The notes beneath the pieces are model-generated. The model did no database searches. It was not told where the DNA came from and saw only the letters and a list, made by a program, of their open reading frames with translations. Position numbers and translations under genes: made by a program. From Candidatus Bathyarchaeum tardum (GTDB taxonomy: Archaea > Thermoproteota > Bathyarchaeia > Bathyarchaeales > Bathyarchaeaceae), in NCBI GenBank assembly GCA_029762755.1, contig JARVGH010000007.1, positions 1 to 64,000 on the forward strand: a DNA stretch of 64,000 bases. Direction: 5' to 3'. Below are positions 22,812 through 32,059 of this stretch, one piece after another. Position 1 is the first letter of the stretch, and every line of letters begins with the position of its first letter.

Positions 22812-23648
22812 ATGGGAAAACTAAAAGGCTTTATCCAAATAATTCGACCCCTGAACTGCTTAATGATGGGGTTTGCAGTTATTGTCGGTGCCTCGTTGGT
22901 TTCGGATCTTAGTTTTAACTTGAATTTGCTGTTTGCTTTTTTGACCGCTTTCACGTTAACTGGTGCATCCATGGTAGTAAACGATTATTATGACCGTAAA
23001 ATCGATGCCATAAACGAACCTAACCGCCCAATACCAAGAGGAGATGTATCACCCCGACAGGCACTAGTTTACGCTTTGATCTTAAGCGTTCTTGGATTGC
23101 TAGCAGCGTACCTTACTAACTTGTCAAGCCTTGCAGTAGCCATAGCAGCATGGATAATATCCATGACGTACATCACCAAAGGAAAAAGCACAGGATTGCC
23201 AGGAAACTTTTTGGTCAGCGCAACGGTGGTCATTCCGTTTATTTACGGAGGATTAGCAGTAGGACAACTTCAAACATCAACATTGCTGTTTGTAGCAATC
23301 GTGTTTTTCTCAAACACGGGACGAGAAATAACAAAAGGCATAGTAGACGTTGAAGGAGACAAATCTCACAACATTAAAACAATTGCAGTAACTTTTGGAG
23401 AAAAAAACGCAGCAATCGCAGCAACAATGTTCTCCCTCATCGCAGTAACCTTAAGCCCCTTGCCCTGGCTTTGGGGACTAGTTTCAGACTGGTTTTTGCC
23501 AGCAGTAATCATAACAGACATTGGCCTAGTAATATCCGCAGTTATGTTGCTAAAAGATTACTCACGAAGCAACGCCAAAAAAATAAAAAACATGCATCTA
23601 GCATGGTTCATAACTGGACTTGTAGCATTCATAATGGGAACAATATAA
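22812..23648 (+). CDS. Geranylgeranylglyceryl-phosphate geranylgeranyltransferase (UbiA family)
   Basis: A membrane prenyltransferase of the UbiA superfamily. The first Asp-rich motif is NDYYDRKIDAINEPNRPIPR and the second KGIVDVEGDKSHNIKT; both bind Mg2+ and the prenyl diphosphate. Eight to nine hydrophobic helices fill the 278 residues. The N-terminus IQIIRPLNCLMMGFAVIVGA is typical of archaeal digeranylgeranylglyceryl phosphate synthase, which adds the second geranylgeranyl chain to sn-glycerol-1-phosphate in ether-lipid synthesis. The start is ATG 22812. Other UbiA enzymes are less likely given the archaeal context and the RPIPRG sequence. Confidence 0.9.
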   Translation: MGKLKGFIQIIRPLNCLMMGFAVIVGASLVSDLSFNLNLLFAFLTAFTLTGASMVVNDYYDRKIDAINEPNRPIPRGDVSPRQALVYALILSVLGLLAAYLTNLSSLAVAIAAWIISMTYITKGKSTGLPGNFLVSATVVIPFIYGGLAVGQLQTSTLLFVAIVFFSNTGREITKGIVDVEGDKSHNIKTIAVTFGEKNAAIAATMFSLIAVTLSPLPWLWGLVSDWFLPAVIITDIGLVISAVMLLKDYSRSNAKKIKNMHLAWFITGLVAFIMGTI

Positions 23649-23654
23649 AACTGT

Positions 23655-23981
23655 TTAACAGATTTTGCTTCCGGCAGCAACATCTTTTTCTGGAGAAACC
23701 AAAGCAACGTTTCCTTGTTCGTCTTCTGCAGCGAGAATCATGCATTGAGATTCAATTCCCATTAGTTTTCTTCGCTCCAAATTTGTAAGAAATAAAAATT
23801 TTTTGCCCACTAACTCTTCGGGCTGATAATATTTCAACAAACCTGCTACACATTGCCTTTTTTCCGAACCAAAATCAACAACAAGTTTCAACAAATTTCG
23901 AGAATCGGGAACAGATTCTGCTTCTTCAACTTCACCGATACGGATATCCAGTTTTGTGAAATCTTCATAACTAATTTCCAT
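23655..23981 (-). CDS. tRNA-binding (MetG C-terminal/Trbp111-like) protein
   Basis: A 108-residue OB-fold protein: FTKLDIRIGEVEEAESVPDS, LLKLVVDFGSEKRQCVAGLL, VGKKFLFLTNLERRKLMGIE and SQCMILAAEDEQGNVALVSP. These are the blocks of the tRNA-binding domain found at the C-terminus of methionyl-tRNA synthetase and in the stand-alone Trbp111/CsaA proteins. Here it is separate, as in many archaea, where it may act in trans with MetRS or bind tRNA by its elbow. The stop faces the UbiA gene six bases away. The start is ATG 23981. Confidence 0.9.
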   Translation of the reverse strand: MEISYEDFTKLDIRIGEVEEAESVPDSRNLLKLVVDFGSEKRQCVAGLLKYYQPEELVGKKFLFLTNLERRKLMGIESQCMILAAEDEQGNVALVSPEKDVAAGSKIC

Positions 23982-24071
23982 GGTTAAATCACTTGACCTA
24001 ATTTTTAGGTCTCATTGCATGCTTTAAATTTATGTGCGATTCAAAAACTTGAATTTTACTAACAGCCAAGG

Positions 24072-27000
24072 TTACTCCAGTCCATGATTAAGTTTATTTT
24101 CATTTTCTGTAGGTATGTCTATAACGAATTTGGCGCCCTTGTCAGGAATGCCGGTTTCTTTTATGGTCCAGTTGTAAACTTCACACATTTTTCGAATCAA
24201 GTATAAACCATAGCCTGTTCCTTTGCCATAGCCTTCATTGAAGATTAATTCTTTTTCTTGTTCAGGTATGCCTATACCATCATCTTCATATAGCAAATTC
24301 AAATGATCCTTTGATTCTTCAAAGTAAACCTTAACTTGGGTGACCTTTTTTCCATGAGTTAACGAGTTATGCATCAGATTATAGAACACCTGAGTCAATA
24401 ACGAATCAGCAAAAACTGAAAGCCCGTCACAGCTGTTGACTAAAGCTATTTCTCCCAAATCTAAACTAATTGCAGCTGCATTAACACAAGAACCCACATC
24501 AATTTGGGACATTTCTTCGATGCCTAACTGTTCATAAAGGCGAGCAAAATCAAAAATGCTGCTTATCTGTGAAATGGCTTTTTCAGCATTTTCAAGATTC
24601 TTTAACGCTGGAGTGTCTTTTGCAAGAGTGCGTTTAGCCAAATACAAATTGTTTGCAATAACAGAAAGCTTATTTCGAGCATCATGACGAGATAAACGCC
24701 CAACAACATTTAATTTTTCGTTCATCTGGGTAGCTCGATTTTTTCCAGACTCTAATTCCTCAAGTATTTTGCTGTTTCTTAAAGCAATAACAGCAATTTT
24801 TCCAAAAGCTACAATTATTTGGGCATCTTGTTCCGTGAATCCCCCTGGTTTATTAGCTAAACCAATTAATCCAACAGGTTCTTCGTCCAAAATCATTGGC
24901 CCAAACAACACATTTTCCAGGTTAACATGTCCTTTGGGAAGAAAACCTTCAAATTCAGAACCACCAAAACTGTTTTCATAAACAGGTTTTCCCGTTTTGT
25001 AGACTAATTCTCGAAGACCACGAATTGGCATGGGAAGAGTCGGATCAACAGTACAATTCAAATCACCTGAACTCAAAAACACAACTTCATTTTCTAGACC
25101 ATCATCACTTAGTAAAGCAACATACCCTGCAGTTGCTTCAATTAATTCTTTAGATTCATTGAAGATAATTGACGATGCATCCTTGAATTTTCGATGCTCT
25201 AAAACTGCCCGAGAAGAAGTTAACAAACCTTCAATCATCATTTGCCGTTTTGCCAATTCAGCCAAGGCGTCTTGGACTTTCTCTTCAGCAACTCGACGTT
25301 CAGTTATGTTTCTGCCATAAATGTTACAGTATCCTTTATCAGAAAAAGGAGTGATTGAAAACGAAAAAACCTGATCATCACAAACTACTTCAATTTCTTC
25401 AGGAGAGTTCAATTCAAGGCACCTGAATACTGCTTCTTGAAGCTCTTGGGGCAAAAATTGTTCTCCATCTTTTATTGTTGCCCAGCAGTGTTTTTGAACT
25501 GCATGATTAGCATAAATTATAACTCCTGCTTTTGTTACCCTTAGAACTGGATCGGGGTTTTCATCAGGAAACCTTGCTAAGTACCTAATTTCTTTTTCAT
25601 TTTTTTTGCGTTCAGTTACATCTTCAAAAACAGTAACAAAACTTCCTTTTTTTATCGAAAACACTGATATCTTGAAATCTTTTCCCATCGGAGCAAAATG
25701 GGATTCAAAACGTTCCGGTTCACCTGTTTCGGCAACTTTAGCGTAAATTTCAAAAAACGGAGGTTCATTAGCAGCATACAAAACAGTAGCGGTTTTTCCT
25801 ACAGCGTCTTCACGTTTGATAGATACGATTTCTTCAAATCTTTTGTTTACATCCAAGATTATGTAATTGTTTGGATTCCCTACTATATCATAGGTTAATT
25901 CATGAATTGCGACACCCTCTTGCATGTTCATGAATAAACTTCTGAACATAGACTCACTATCAGCAATTTTTTGTTCAGCATTCTTTTGTTCAGTAATGTC
26001 AATTGAAATAATTTGGCACCCAATTATTTGGTTTTGGAAATTAATTATTGGCTTATAAACTGAACTGAACCATTTCTCTCCAGAAGGCAATTTTATATTA
26101 TCTTCAAATTTTTGTATAGTTCCTGATTCAGTAATTTCTTTGATCCTATCAAGAATTATATGCCCCATCTTTTGCCCAAAAACATCTTTGGCATTTTTTC
26201 CAACAAAATCGTCAAGACCACCTTGCATATATTCGCAAGCTTTAGGATTTAACAAAGTTATGGTGCCTTTTAGATCATAGTGACCGATTCCAAATTGTGA
26301 AGTATTTAATAGATTTTTTAACACAGTTAAGTTGTCTTTTAATTTAAACTCATTTTCTTTCATTTGAGTTATATCAAAAAAATAGTGAACATAAAGTTCA
26401 TCATTATAAGGAGCCCAGATTCCACGGTACCATCTGCCACGATATTTTACTTCTAAGGTTTTCACATCATCTGTTTCCCATACTTCGGGGGCTCTACAAA
26501 AAGCACATGGGTCACCTCTTTTTGCACATGTTTGATAACAAGTTTTTCCTGGAAATGCACCAAATTCCTTAGCAAGTTTATTTGAAGCAACAATTTCACG
26601 AGTGTTTTTCCTTAAAATCAGGGCAGCACCAGGAATATTATCAAGAAGAACATTTTTCAAACTAATTTCTTCACTTAATTTTTTATCAATCAGTTTAGAT
26701 TCAGTTAAATCAATCGCAATTTCTGTGGCGCTAACAATTTCTCCAATTTCATTTCGTATCGCAGTAGCAGTAATCTCTAGATGTTTAACTGTTCCATCGG
26801 GTTGACGAACAGTTTGGTAATGAATAACCTGATCTTTACAGGTTTCAAAAATCTCTTTAACGCCACAATTCGCACAAACTGATTTTTGGTTGTTTAATAC
26901 GCTGTAACACTTTTTTCCAAGCACATCACCATAAGTGCCAGTGATGACTTTGTTTGCATATAAAACCTCATAATCTTTTGAAATTATTGTAAGGTCAGCA

Positions 27001-27869
27001 TTAATGTGACGGGTAACAGTGTCTAACATTTCATAATTTCTAAGTAGCTGTTGTTCAATTTTTTTCTCATCAGTTACGTCATTGTAAATTGAAACAATTT
27101 CACCAGAAGGAAGCTTATATGTGTAAGAATTTCGAATACTCTCTGGTTTCCCAGATTCAGAATAAACCGAGTTACTATATTCTGGTTTTCCAGTTTTCCA
27201 AACCCTTCTAAAAACATCTAAAAATCCATCTTTTGCTCCCGGAAAGACCTCGAGCACATCTTTTCCAATCAAGTCTGCTTTTTTTACACCTTCAATTTTT
27301 TCTGCACTTTTGTTAAAATCACTAAAAACGAAAAAGTTGCCATTATCTTCGACTGTATATACTGCAACACCACTACGCATGTTATCAAATAATTCTCTGA
27401 AACGAGTTTCACTTAATAACAACCTTTTTTCGGCACGCTTATTTTTAGCCAATTCCAAAAGCACATGAGCTAATTCACCAAAAACAGTTTCAGGCTTTCC
27501 TACTTTGTTGATGTAATAATTCGCACCTAAATTCAACGCTTTTACAGCAACTTCTTCCCGACCTTTTCCTGTAAACAAAATAAACGGAGTATTATCACCT
27601 TGTTCCCGGACTTCTTTGAGAAAGTCTAAACCAGTCTTCAGGGGCATCTGGTAATCTGAAATAATTTCATCAAATTCTTCTTCATTTAACAAATTAAGGG
27701 CTTCATCAACTGAAGAGCATGCAACAACATCAAAGGGACCAACATCTTCTAAAATCTGTTTTGTAGTAATTTGTAGACCTGAGTCATCATCAACGTATAG
27801 AACCTTAACTGTCAAATCACAATGATTAGCAAGGGATGGGGTGAACTTACCCTTTGTTATTGAAGACAT
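24072..27869 (-). CDS. Receiver-multi-PAS-GAF sensor histidine kinase
   Basis: A 1265-residue cytoplasmic signalling protein. Residues 20-135 form a receiver domain (VKVLYVDDDS, phospho-acceptor Asp72 in EIISDYQMPLKTG, Lys in YYINKVGKP). About six PAS domains follow (roughly 150-890), then a GAF domain (about 915-1040), an H-box (GRLSRHDARNKLSVIANN, His1062) and a HATPase domain (N-box YNLMHNSLTHG, DDGIGIP, EGYGKGTGYGLYLIRKM). No membrane helix is present. The second and third PAS domains each carry a cysteine cluster (CYSVLNNQKSVCANC; CYQTCAKRGDPCAFC), suggesting redox or metal sensing. An N-terminal receiver on a histidine kinase implies it receives phosphate from another kinase. The promoter region 27870-28151 shows no gene. 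Confidence 0.92.
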   Translation of the reverse strand: MSSITKGKFTPSLANHCDLTVKVLYVDDDSGLQITTKQILEDVGPFDVVACSSVDEALNLLNEEEFDEIISDYQMPLKTGLDFLKEVREQGDNTPFILFTGKGREEVAVKALNLGANYYINKVGKPETVFGELAHVLLELAKNKRAEKRLLLSETRFRELFDNMRSGVAVYTVEDNGNFFVFSDFNKSAEKIEGVKKADLIGKDVLEVFPGAKDGFLDVFRRVWKTGKPEYSNSVYSESGKPESIRNSYTYKLPSGEIVSIYNDVTDEKKIEQQLLRNYEMLDTVTRHINADLTIISKDYEVLYANKVITGTYGDVLGKKCYSVLNNQKSVCANCGVKEIFETCKDQVIHYQTVRQPDGTVKHLEITATAIRNEIGEIVSATEIAIDLTESKLIDKKLSEEISLKNVLLDNIPGAALILRKNTREIVASNKLAKEFGAFPGKTCYQTCAKRGDPCAFCRAPEVWETDDVKTLEVKYRGRWYRGIWAPYNDELYVHYFFDITQMKENEFKLKDNLTVLKNLLNTSQFGIGHYDLKGTITLLNPKACEYMQGGLDDFVGKNAKDVFGQKMGHIILDRIKEITESGTIQKFEDNIKLPSGEKWFSSVYKPIINFQNQIIGCQIISIDITEQKNAEQKIADSESMFRSLFMNMQEGVAIHELTYDIVGNPNNYIILDVNKRFEEIVSIKREDAVGKTATVLYAANEPPFFEIYAKVAETGEPERFESHFAPMGKDFKISVFSIKKGSFVTVFEDVTERKKNEKEIRYLARFPDENPDPVLRVTKAGVIIYANHAVQKHCWATIKDGEQFLPQELQEAVFRCLELNSPEEIEVVCDDQVFSFSITPFSDKGYCNIYGRNITERRVAEEKVQDALAELAKRQMMIEGLLTSSRAVLEHRKFKDASSIIFNESKELIEATAGYVALLSDDGLENEVVFLSSGDLNCTVDPTLPMPIRGLRELVYKTGKPVYENSFGGSEFEGFLPKGHVNLENVLFGPMILDEEPVGLIGLANKPGGFTEQDAQIIVAFGKIAVIALRNSKILEELESGKNRATQMNEKLNVVGRLSRHDARNKLSVIANNLYLAKRTLAKDTPALKNLENAEKAISQISSIFDFARLYEQLGIEEMSQIDVGSCVNAAAISLDLGEIALVNSCDGLSVFADSLLTQVFYNLMHNSLTHGKKVTQVKVYFEESKDHLNLLYEDDGIGIPEQEKELIFNEGYGKGTGYGLYLIRKMCEVYNWTIKETGIPDKGAKFVIDIPTENENKLNHGLE

Positions 27870-28151
27870 AATCGGAACAACTAGCCTTAATATTGCAATT
27901 AATTACTAATTCAAAAAAATATGAATTAAAGAATTTAATAATTACGAACGCTAAGTATGAATACAAAATATTGTTATTCAAAGTGTAAACTTTTTCAATC
28001 ATCAATAAAAACAAGGATTAATGATCCGACAACTATGAAATATCTTGATTTTCATATTACTATGAACACATAAACAGAAATGTTTTAGAGACTATCAACA
28101 AATTACGAATACTAAAAAAGAGAAACAACTCAAACAGCTATTTCGAGTTTT

Positions 28152-28706
28152 TCAATCTCTTATTTCTTTTACGTACACTGTTGCTAACATACAATCGCCA
28201 AGTCGCTGACAAAGGATGCACTCTTGAGGAACAGGTTCATCCTTGGGTCTACTTGATAAATAACCAAAATGGTGAAGACAACCCGAAAAGAATCGGTCTT
28301 CGCTAGCTGCTACAGAATTCTTGCTAACAGATTTTCTTGTACAGTTTCCTTGTTTAACTTCATTATGCTTTTGGCTTTTTTGTGAAGACATCATTAACAG
28401 CGGTTCCACTTCTGAATTTACAAGCATACGATTTCGAATAAACATAACAGCTCCAGCACCAAAGAACGCCAAAGCAACATAGACATAATTTATCAGCGTC
28501 ATGCCTATTCCTAGGCTTATTGCTTCACCAGTTCGGGAACCAAAAAATATTGTTCCCATGTCTTTGTTCCAGACAGTAACATCGTTTATTGTCAGAGATC
28601 CAACCCAAACCAAAACCAAGGCTCCAACTGCAAACAAACTGAAAATAATTAAGTTTGGCATCGAACGTAGAAAATCAAATTTTGACAATAATGAATCTGT
28701 TGACAT
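28152..28706 (-). CDS. Membrane protein with C-terminal cysteine cluster
   Basis: Two hydrophobic helices (NLIIFSLFAVGALVLVWVGS; YVYVALAFFGAGAVMFI) precede a cytoplasmic C-terminal part with a Cys/His-rich module: FFSGCLHHFGYLSSRPKDEP then VPQECILCQRLGDCMLATVY. The spacing C-x2-HFGYL-x-x-x-PK-x-x-x-x-P-x-EC-x-x-C is a small zinc- or cluster-binding motif that I have seen recur in archaeal proteins, often with sensor domains; its role is unknown. I start at ATG 28706 next to a GAGGAG Shine-Dalgarno sequence, not at the first frame ATG 18 bases upstream. It lies 283 bases upstream of the histidine kinase on the same strand. Confidence 0.75.
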   Translation of the reverse strand: MSTDSLLSKFDFLRSMPNLIIFSLFAVGALVLVWVGSLTINDVTVWNKDMGTIFFGSRTGEAISLGIGMTLINYVYVALAFFGAGAVMFIRNRMLVNSEVEPLLMMSSQKSQKHNEVKQGNCTRKSVSKNSVAASEDRFFSGCLHHFGYLSSRPKDEPVPQECILCQRLGDCMLATVYVKEIRD

Positions 28707-28934
28707 TTCTTCTCCTCGCTGCATTTTTAGCCTGATTTACTCTTATTTTTCCAAGGAGTATTTAGTATTGATGAACCTTGGATATATTTACAAAATCTAT
28801 TACAGTAATTCAGGTATTTCTCAAAACAGCACAAAAAATTTTGGTAATTAATCAGTTCTAACTGGACATAAACAAAACAAGCTACCCAGCAAAAGGAACC
28901 TAATCAAAGGTTGTTCCATTGGAAGCATTCGGGT

Positions 28935-29147
28935 TTAGGGATATTTCAACATGATATATACATTGTAAATAAATGATGCAAATGAAATTGCCGCAACAAA
29001 AATGCTGCCTTTATTTCTTGCTCGGCTTCTACAGTTACAATGACTCCCGTTGGACTTGCATCCGATCGCACAACCTTCTTTGCAAGGAAAAACAAGAACC
29101 AAAATGATAATTCTGTAAACCAATCCAGTAATGATTCCAATAACCAA
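28935..29147 (-). CDS. Cysteine-rich small membrane protein
   Basis: A 70-residue frame starting with TTG 29147, immediately preceded by a stop in the same frame. It has two hydrophobic helices (GIITGLVYRIIILVLVF and FVAAISFASFIYNVYIML) around a loop with five cysteines and a histidine: PCKEGCAIGCKSNGSHCNC. The CxxxCxxxC and HCNC spacing would suit metal binding on one face of the membrane. An overlapping frame (28946-29140) is less convincing. The use of TTG and lack of a Shine-Dalgarno sequence keep confidence moderate. Confidence 0.5.
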   Translation of the reverse strand: MVIGIITGLVYRIIILVLVFPCKEGCAIGCKSNGSHCNCRSRARNKGSIFVAAISFASFIYNVYIMLKYP

Positions 29148-29410
29148 TCATCGTAACTGATTCTTATGAATCAACAATAAAGTGCTCAACGATTGTGAAA
29201 CTAGACGACAGGAGTAAAACAGAAAAAATCAGAGGCAACAACAAAAAATATTGATCCAATCATTGCTTAGAATTCCCCTTCCAAATAAATTGGTTAGAAA
29301 TATTCTTAAAACTTTGAAGGTCTCAGATTATTATAATGAGCAAGGCAAAACTTGTTTAACGTAGAATATATTGAATAAAAGCAAACTCAAACAGTAAAGG
29401 TTATAAAAAA

Positions 29411-30334
29411 ATGAAGCGGCAAACTTTTTTTGAAATCGCAGAACAAGCTTTTCAAAAATGGTTAAGAAACCATTCCTCGTTACGGGCTGCTGCTCTTGCA
29501 TATTTCATTATGTTGCCCCTTCCTTCGCTGTTTCTTATTGCGATGATTATTTTGTCTCAGGTCTATGGGTTTTCAAACTCGTTCCAAACATTGATGCAAC
29601 AACTAACAACCATCGTAGGTCCAACTGTTGCTAATCTAGTTGAACAAATTTTAGGTACCGTGTCATCCCCTTTCACGTCTGTTATCACGTCAATTGTAAG
29701 CGTTGCGTTCACATTTGTTGGAGCAATAGGAGCATTTGGAGTTTTACAAGACACAATGAACACAATCTGGGAAGTTAAACAACCCAAACTAAATTTTAAA
29801 CAAAAAATCAAGCGCAAAGTGGCTCCATTCTTTTTAATTTCTTTTCTGGGACTAGTTATAATGGCATGGACAGGGATAACCACCTTTTTGTTAGAATCCA
29901 TAACGTATTTACTGGTTCCAGTTGTTTCAAACGCAATTTATGCTCTTGTTCAAGTAACCCAACTCATTTTGTCTTTTGGATTAGCAACTCTGGTGTTTGC
30001 AGTAATGTACAAATATATTCCAGAAACCCAAATCAGCTGGAAAGACGTTCGCGGAGCAGCAATTCTTACAGGCTTAATTTTCACTGTAACCAACTATTTG
30101 ATTGGAATAATTCTAGAAACATTCACTGTTACTTCAGTTACAGGAGCAGCAGGGGCAATAATGATTTTATTAATATGGATTTACCTAATTACGCAACTAC
30201 TGATTTATGGAGTAGCATTCTCTAAAGCGTATTCAGAAAAAATGGGCTCAAATGCGCCAGAAGATAATGAAACAGCAAAAACTGAGCCACCAATTATTCC
30301 AGCAAAGTCTATAAACTCAGGACATGAAAATTAG
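29411..30334 (+). CDS. YihY/BrkB-family inner membrane protein
   Basis: A 307-residue membrane protein with six hydrophobic helices and the YihY/BrkB signatures: NHSSLRAAALAYFIMLPLPS at the N-terminus, the long helix around GAFGVLQDTMNTIWEVKQPK, and KYIPETQISWKDVRGAAILT followed by the last helices. The polar C-terminal tail (residues 275-307) is cytoplasmic. The family was once called ribonuclease BN by error; its real role is unknown, with transport or envelope biogenesis proposed. The start is ATG 29411. It is not in an operon with the tRNA-thiolation gene downstream, which has its own leader. Confidence 0.92.
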   Translation: MKRQTFFEIAEQAFQKWLRNHSSLRAAALAYFIMLPLPSLFLIAMIILSQVYGFSNSFQTLMQQLTTIVGPTVANLVEQILGTVSSPFTSVITSIVSVAFTFVGAIGAFGVLQDTMNTIWEVKQPKLNFKQKIKRKVAPFFLISFLGLVIMAWTGITTFLLESITYLLVPVVSNAIYALVQVTQLILSFGLATLVFAVMYKYIPETQISWKDVRGAAILTGLIFTVTNYLIGIILETFTVTSVTGAAGAIMILLIWIYLITQLLIYGVAFSKAYSEKMGSNAPEDNETAKTEPPIIPAKSINSGHEN

Positions 30335-30416
30335 ATCACTAAGTGTTGGATGTACTAATCCCTTAAAAGAAAGATTTAGTCTTTTAGGTTACTACCAAAA
30401 AAATATACCAAGTAAC

Positions 30417-30437
30417 ATCAGAGGGAAAAACTCTGAT
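30417..30437 (+). promoter_or_regulatory. Leader hairpin before the tRNA-thiolation gene
   Basis: ATCAGAG (30417-30423) and CTCTGAT (30431-30437) are perfect complements around GGAAAAA, ending eight bases before the TTG start at 30446. The stem includes the GAGG bases that could serve as ribosome binding site, so folding may hide it. A second weaker repeat, AAAAGA/TCTTTT, lies just upstream at about 30365-30386. Confidence 0.45.
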
Positions 30438-30445
30438 CCAAAAAA

Positions 30446-31399
30446 TTGAGTGAACTAAAAGTGACGGTTTGTACCCTGTGCAAAAGAAATGATGCAGTTT
30501 TTGGCCGTAGTTATTCAGGAGAGAAACTGTGCAAACGATGTTTTTGTAGAACCGTCGAAGACAGGGTAAGAAAAACCATTGCAAGATATGACATGTTAAA
30601 GCCAATAGACGAGTTCATGCTGGCAGTTTCAGGAGGCAAAGACAGCATAACTTTACTGCACATTCTTGCCAAGCTTGAGAAAGGCTTTCCTGGAGTAAAA
30701 TTTTGCGCTGGAACAGTTGATGAAGGTATACGAGATTACCGGGATGAAGCACTAAAAATTGCCAAAGACAACTGCAAAAAACTGGGAATAGACCATGTAG
30801 TTGTGTCTTTCAAAGAACTTTTTGGTTATGAACTGGACGAAATTGTAGAATTAATAAAAAAGAAACAAAAGAAGGGATTAACAGCATGCAGTTACTGCGG
30901 AGTGCTACGGCGCAGAGCCCTTAACACCTTAGCTAGGGAGAAGGGTTTCAAAAAACTCGTTACTGCTCACAATCTTGATGATGAAACCCAGACCATGCTT
31001 CTTAATGTGATTCACGGTGACCCTTTTCGAATTGGCAGGGCTAAACCTGTTTTGAATGTTATTCATCCCAAACTTGTGCAACGGGTGAAACCGTTATGCA
31101 TGGTTCCAGAAAAAGAAGTCGTGTTTTATTCTTACCTTAAAGGAATCGAGTTTCAATGCATAGACTGCCCGTACGCTCAAGATGCCCTAAGAAACGACAT
31201 TCGAGACATGCTCGGACGAATAGAACATAAGCACTCTGGAACATTATTCACTGTTTTCAAGTCCATGGAAAAACTTCAACCCGCATTGGAAGATTACATA
31301 AAACAAACAAAATTAACAGAATGCAAAATATGTGGAGAACCAACAGTTGAAGACATTTGTAGACCCTGCGAAATGCTCCAAGAAATAAAGGTACTTTAG
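30446..31399 (+). CDS. tRNA 2-thiolation enzyme (TtuA/NcsA-type adenylating thiotransferase)
   Basis: A PP-loop ATPase that activates a uridine in tRNA for sulfur transfer. It has an N-terminal zinc finger (VCTLCKRNDAVFGRSYSGEK then LCKRCF), the PP-loop LAVSGGKDSITLLHIL, candidate iron-sulfur cysteines in TACSYCGVLRRRALN and QCIDCPYAQDA, and a C-terminal zinc finger (CKICGEPTVEDICRPC). At 317 residues it matches the TtuA/Ncs6 family. It could make 2-thio-ribothymidine-54 (TtuA) or 2-thiouridine-34 (NcsA/CTU1); the sequence alone does not separate them. The start is TTG 30446, with a GTG five codons later as the alternative. Confidence 0.92.
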   Translation: MSELKVTVCTLCKRNDAVFGRSYSGEKLCKRCFCRTVEDRVRKTIARYDMLKPIDEFMLAVSGGKDSITLLHILAKLEKGFPGVKFCAGTVDEGIRDYRDEALKIAKDNCKKLGIDHVVVSFKELFGYELDEIVELIKKKQKKGLTACSYCGVLRRRALNTLAREKGFKKLVTAHNLDDETQTMLLNVIHGDPFRIGRAKPVLNVIHPKLVQRVKPLCMVPEKEVVFYSYLKGIEFQCIDCPYAQDALRNDIRDMLGRIEHKHSGTLFTVFKSMEKLQPALEDYIKQTKLTECKICGEPTVEDICRPCEMLQEIKVL

Positions 31400-31454
31400 A
31401 ATTTATCGAAAGGTTCTTTTTAGTCAAAAATATCTTGAAAGGCAGTGAACTTTA

Positions 31455-31898
31455 TTGACCGTGCTTTCTGACGTAGAAATCTTAGATGCCCTGAAAACAG
31501 GAGAACTCAAACTGGAACCTTCCGACCTTTCTAGCTGCTTAAACCCTGCAGGATACGACCTTAGATGCGCCCAAGATGTTGTATTGAAACCTAAACAATA
31601 CGTTCTTGTGGCAACCCTAGAAAAAGTCGAACTAGGACTAAATCTTGTTGCTTTTATGCACATACGTTCTTCCCTTGCCAGGGAAGGAATTATAGGAAGT
31701 TTTGCGGTTATCGACCCAGGATTTCGGGGTCAACTAACATTGCACCTAAGTAACGTCAGCGATAAAGAAATCAAATTCCACAGAGGTGAAAGAATCGTCC
31801 AGATAGTTTTTCACCACTTAAGTAGCACAGCAAAAAATGGATATAATGGCTCATATCAAGACAGCCAAGGAATAGTAACAAGCAAACGAAAAAAATAA
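31455..31898 (+). CDS. dcd: dCTP deaminase / dUTPase-family protein
   Basis: Converts dCTP to dUTP, or dUTP to dUMP, in pyrimidine deoxynucleotide supply. Family blocks are LSDVEILDALKTGELKLEPS, LNPAGYDLRCAQDVVL, FMHIRSSLAREGIIG and SFAVIDPGFRGQLTLHLSN. The last carries the trimer active-site loop, where a glutamate acts as general base in most Dcd enzymes; here the residue after LTL is His, so activity as a deaminase is less certain. At 147 residues it is shorter than typical Dcd (about 170-190). The start is TTG 31455; no ATG is near. Confidence 0.85.
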   Translation: MTVLSDVEILDALKTGELKLEPSDLSSCLNPAGYDLRCAQDVVLKPKQYVLVATLEKVELGLNLVAFMHIRSSLAREGIIGSFAVIDPGFRGQLTLHLSNVSDKEIKFHRGERIVQIVFHHLSSTAKNGYNGSYQDSQGIVTSKRKK

Positions 31899-32059
31899 CA
31901 AAAAAGCTGTATTCAACATTGCAGCATTATAAGAATACTAAAAATATGATTAGTGTCCAGCTCTTGGACAATCATGGGATAACCCAACATAATGTCTTAT
32001 GGCGCAATACATAAGATATTCATTAACCATAAATATTGCAAACAAGAAGGAGTAAACAC

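Noticed and set aside
29411-30334. Annotation as ribonuclease BN
   Set aside because: That name for the YihY family is a historical error; the protein is an integral membrane protein.
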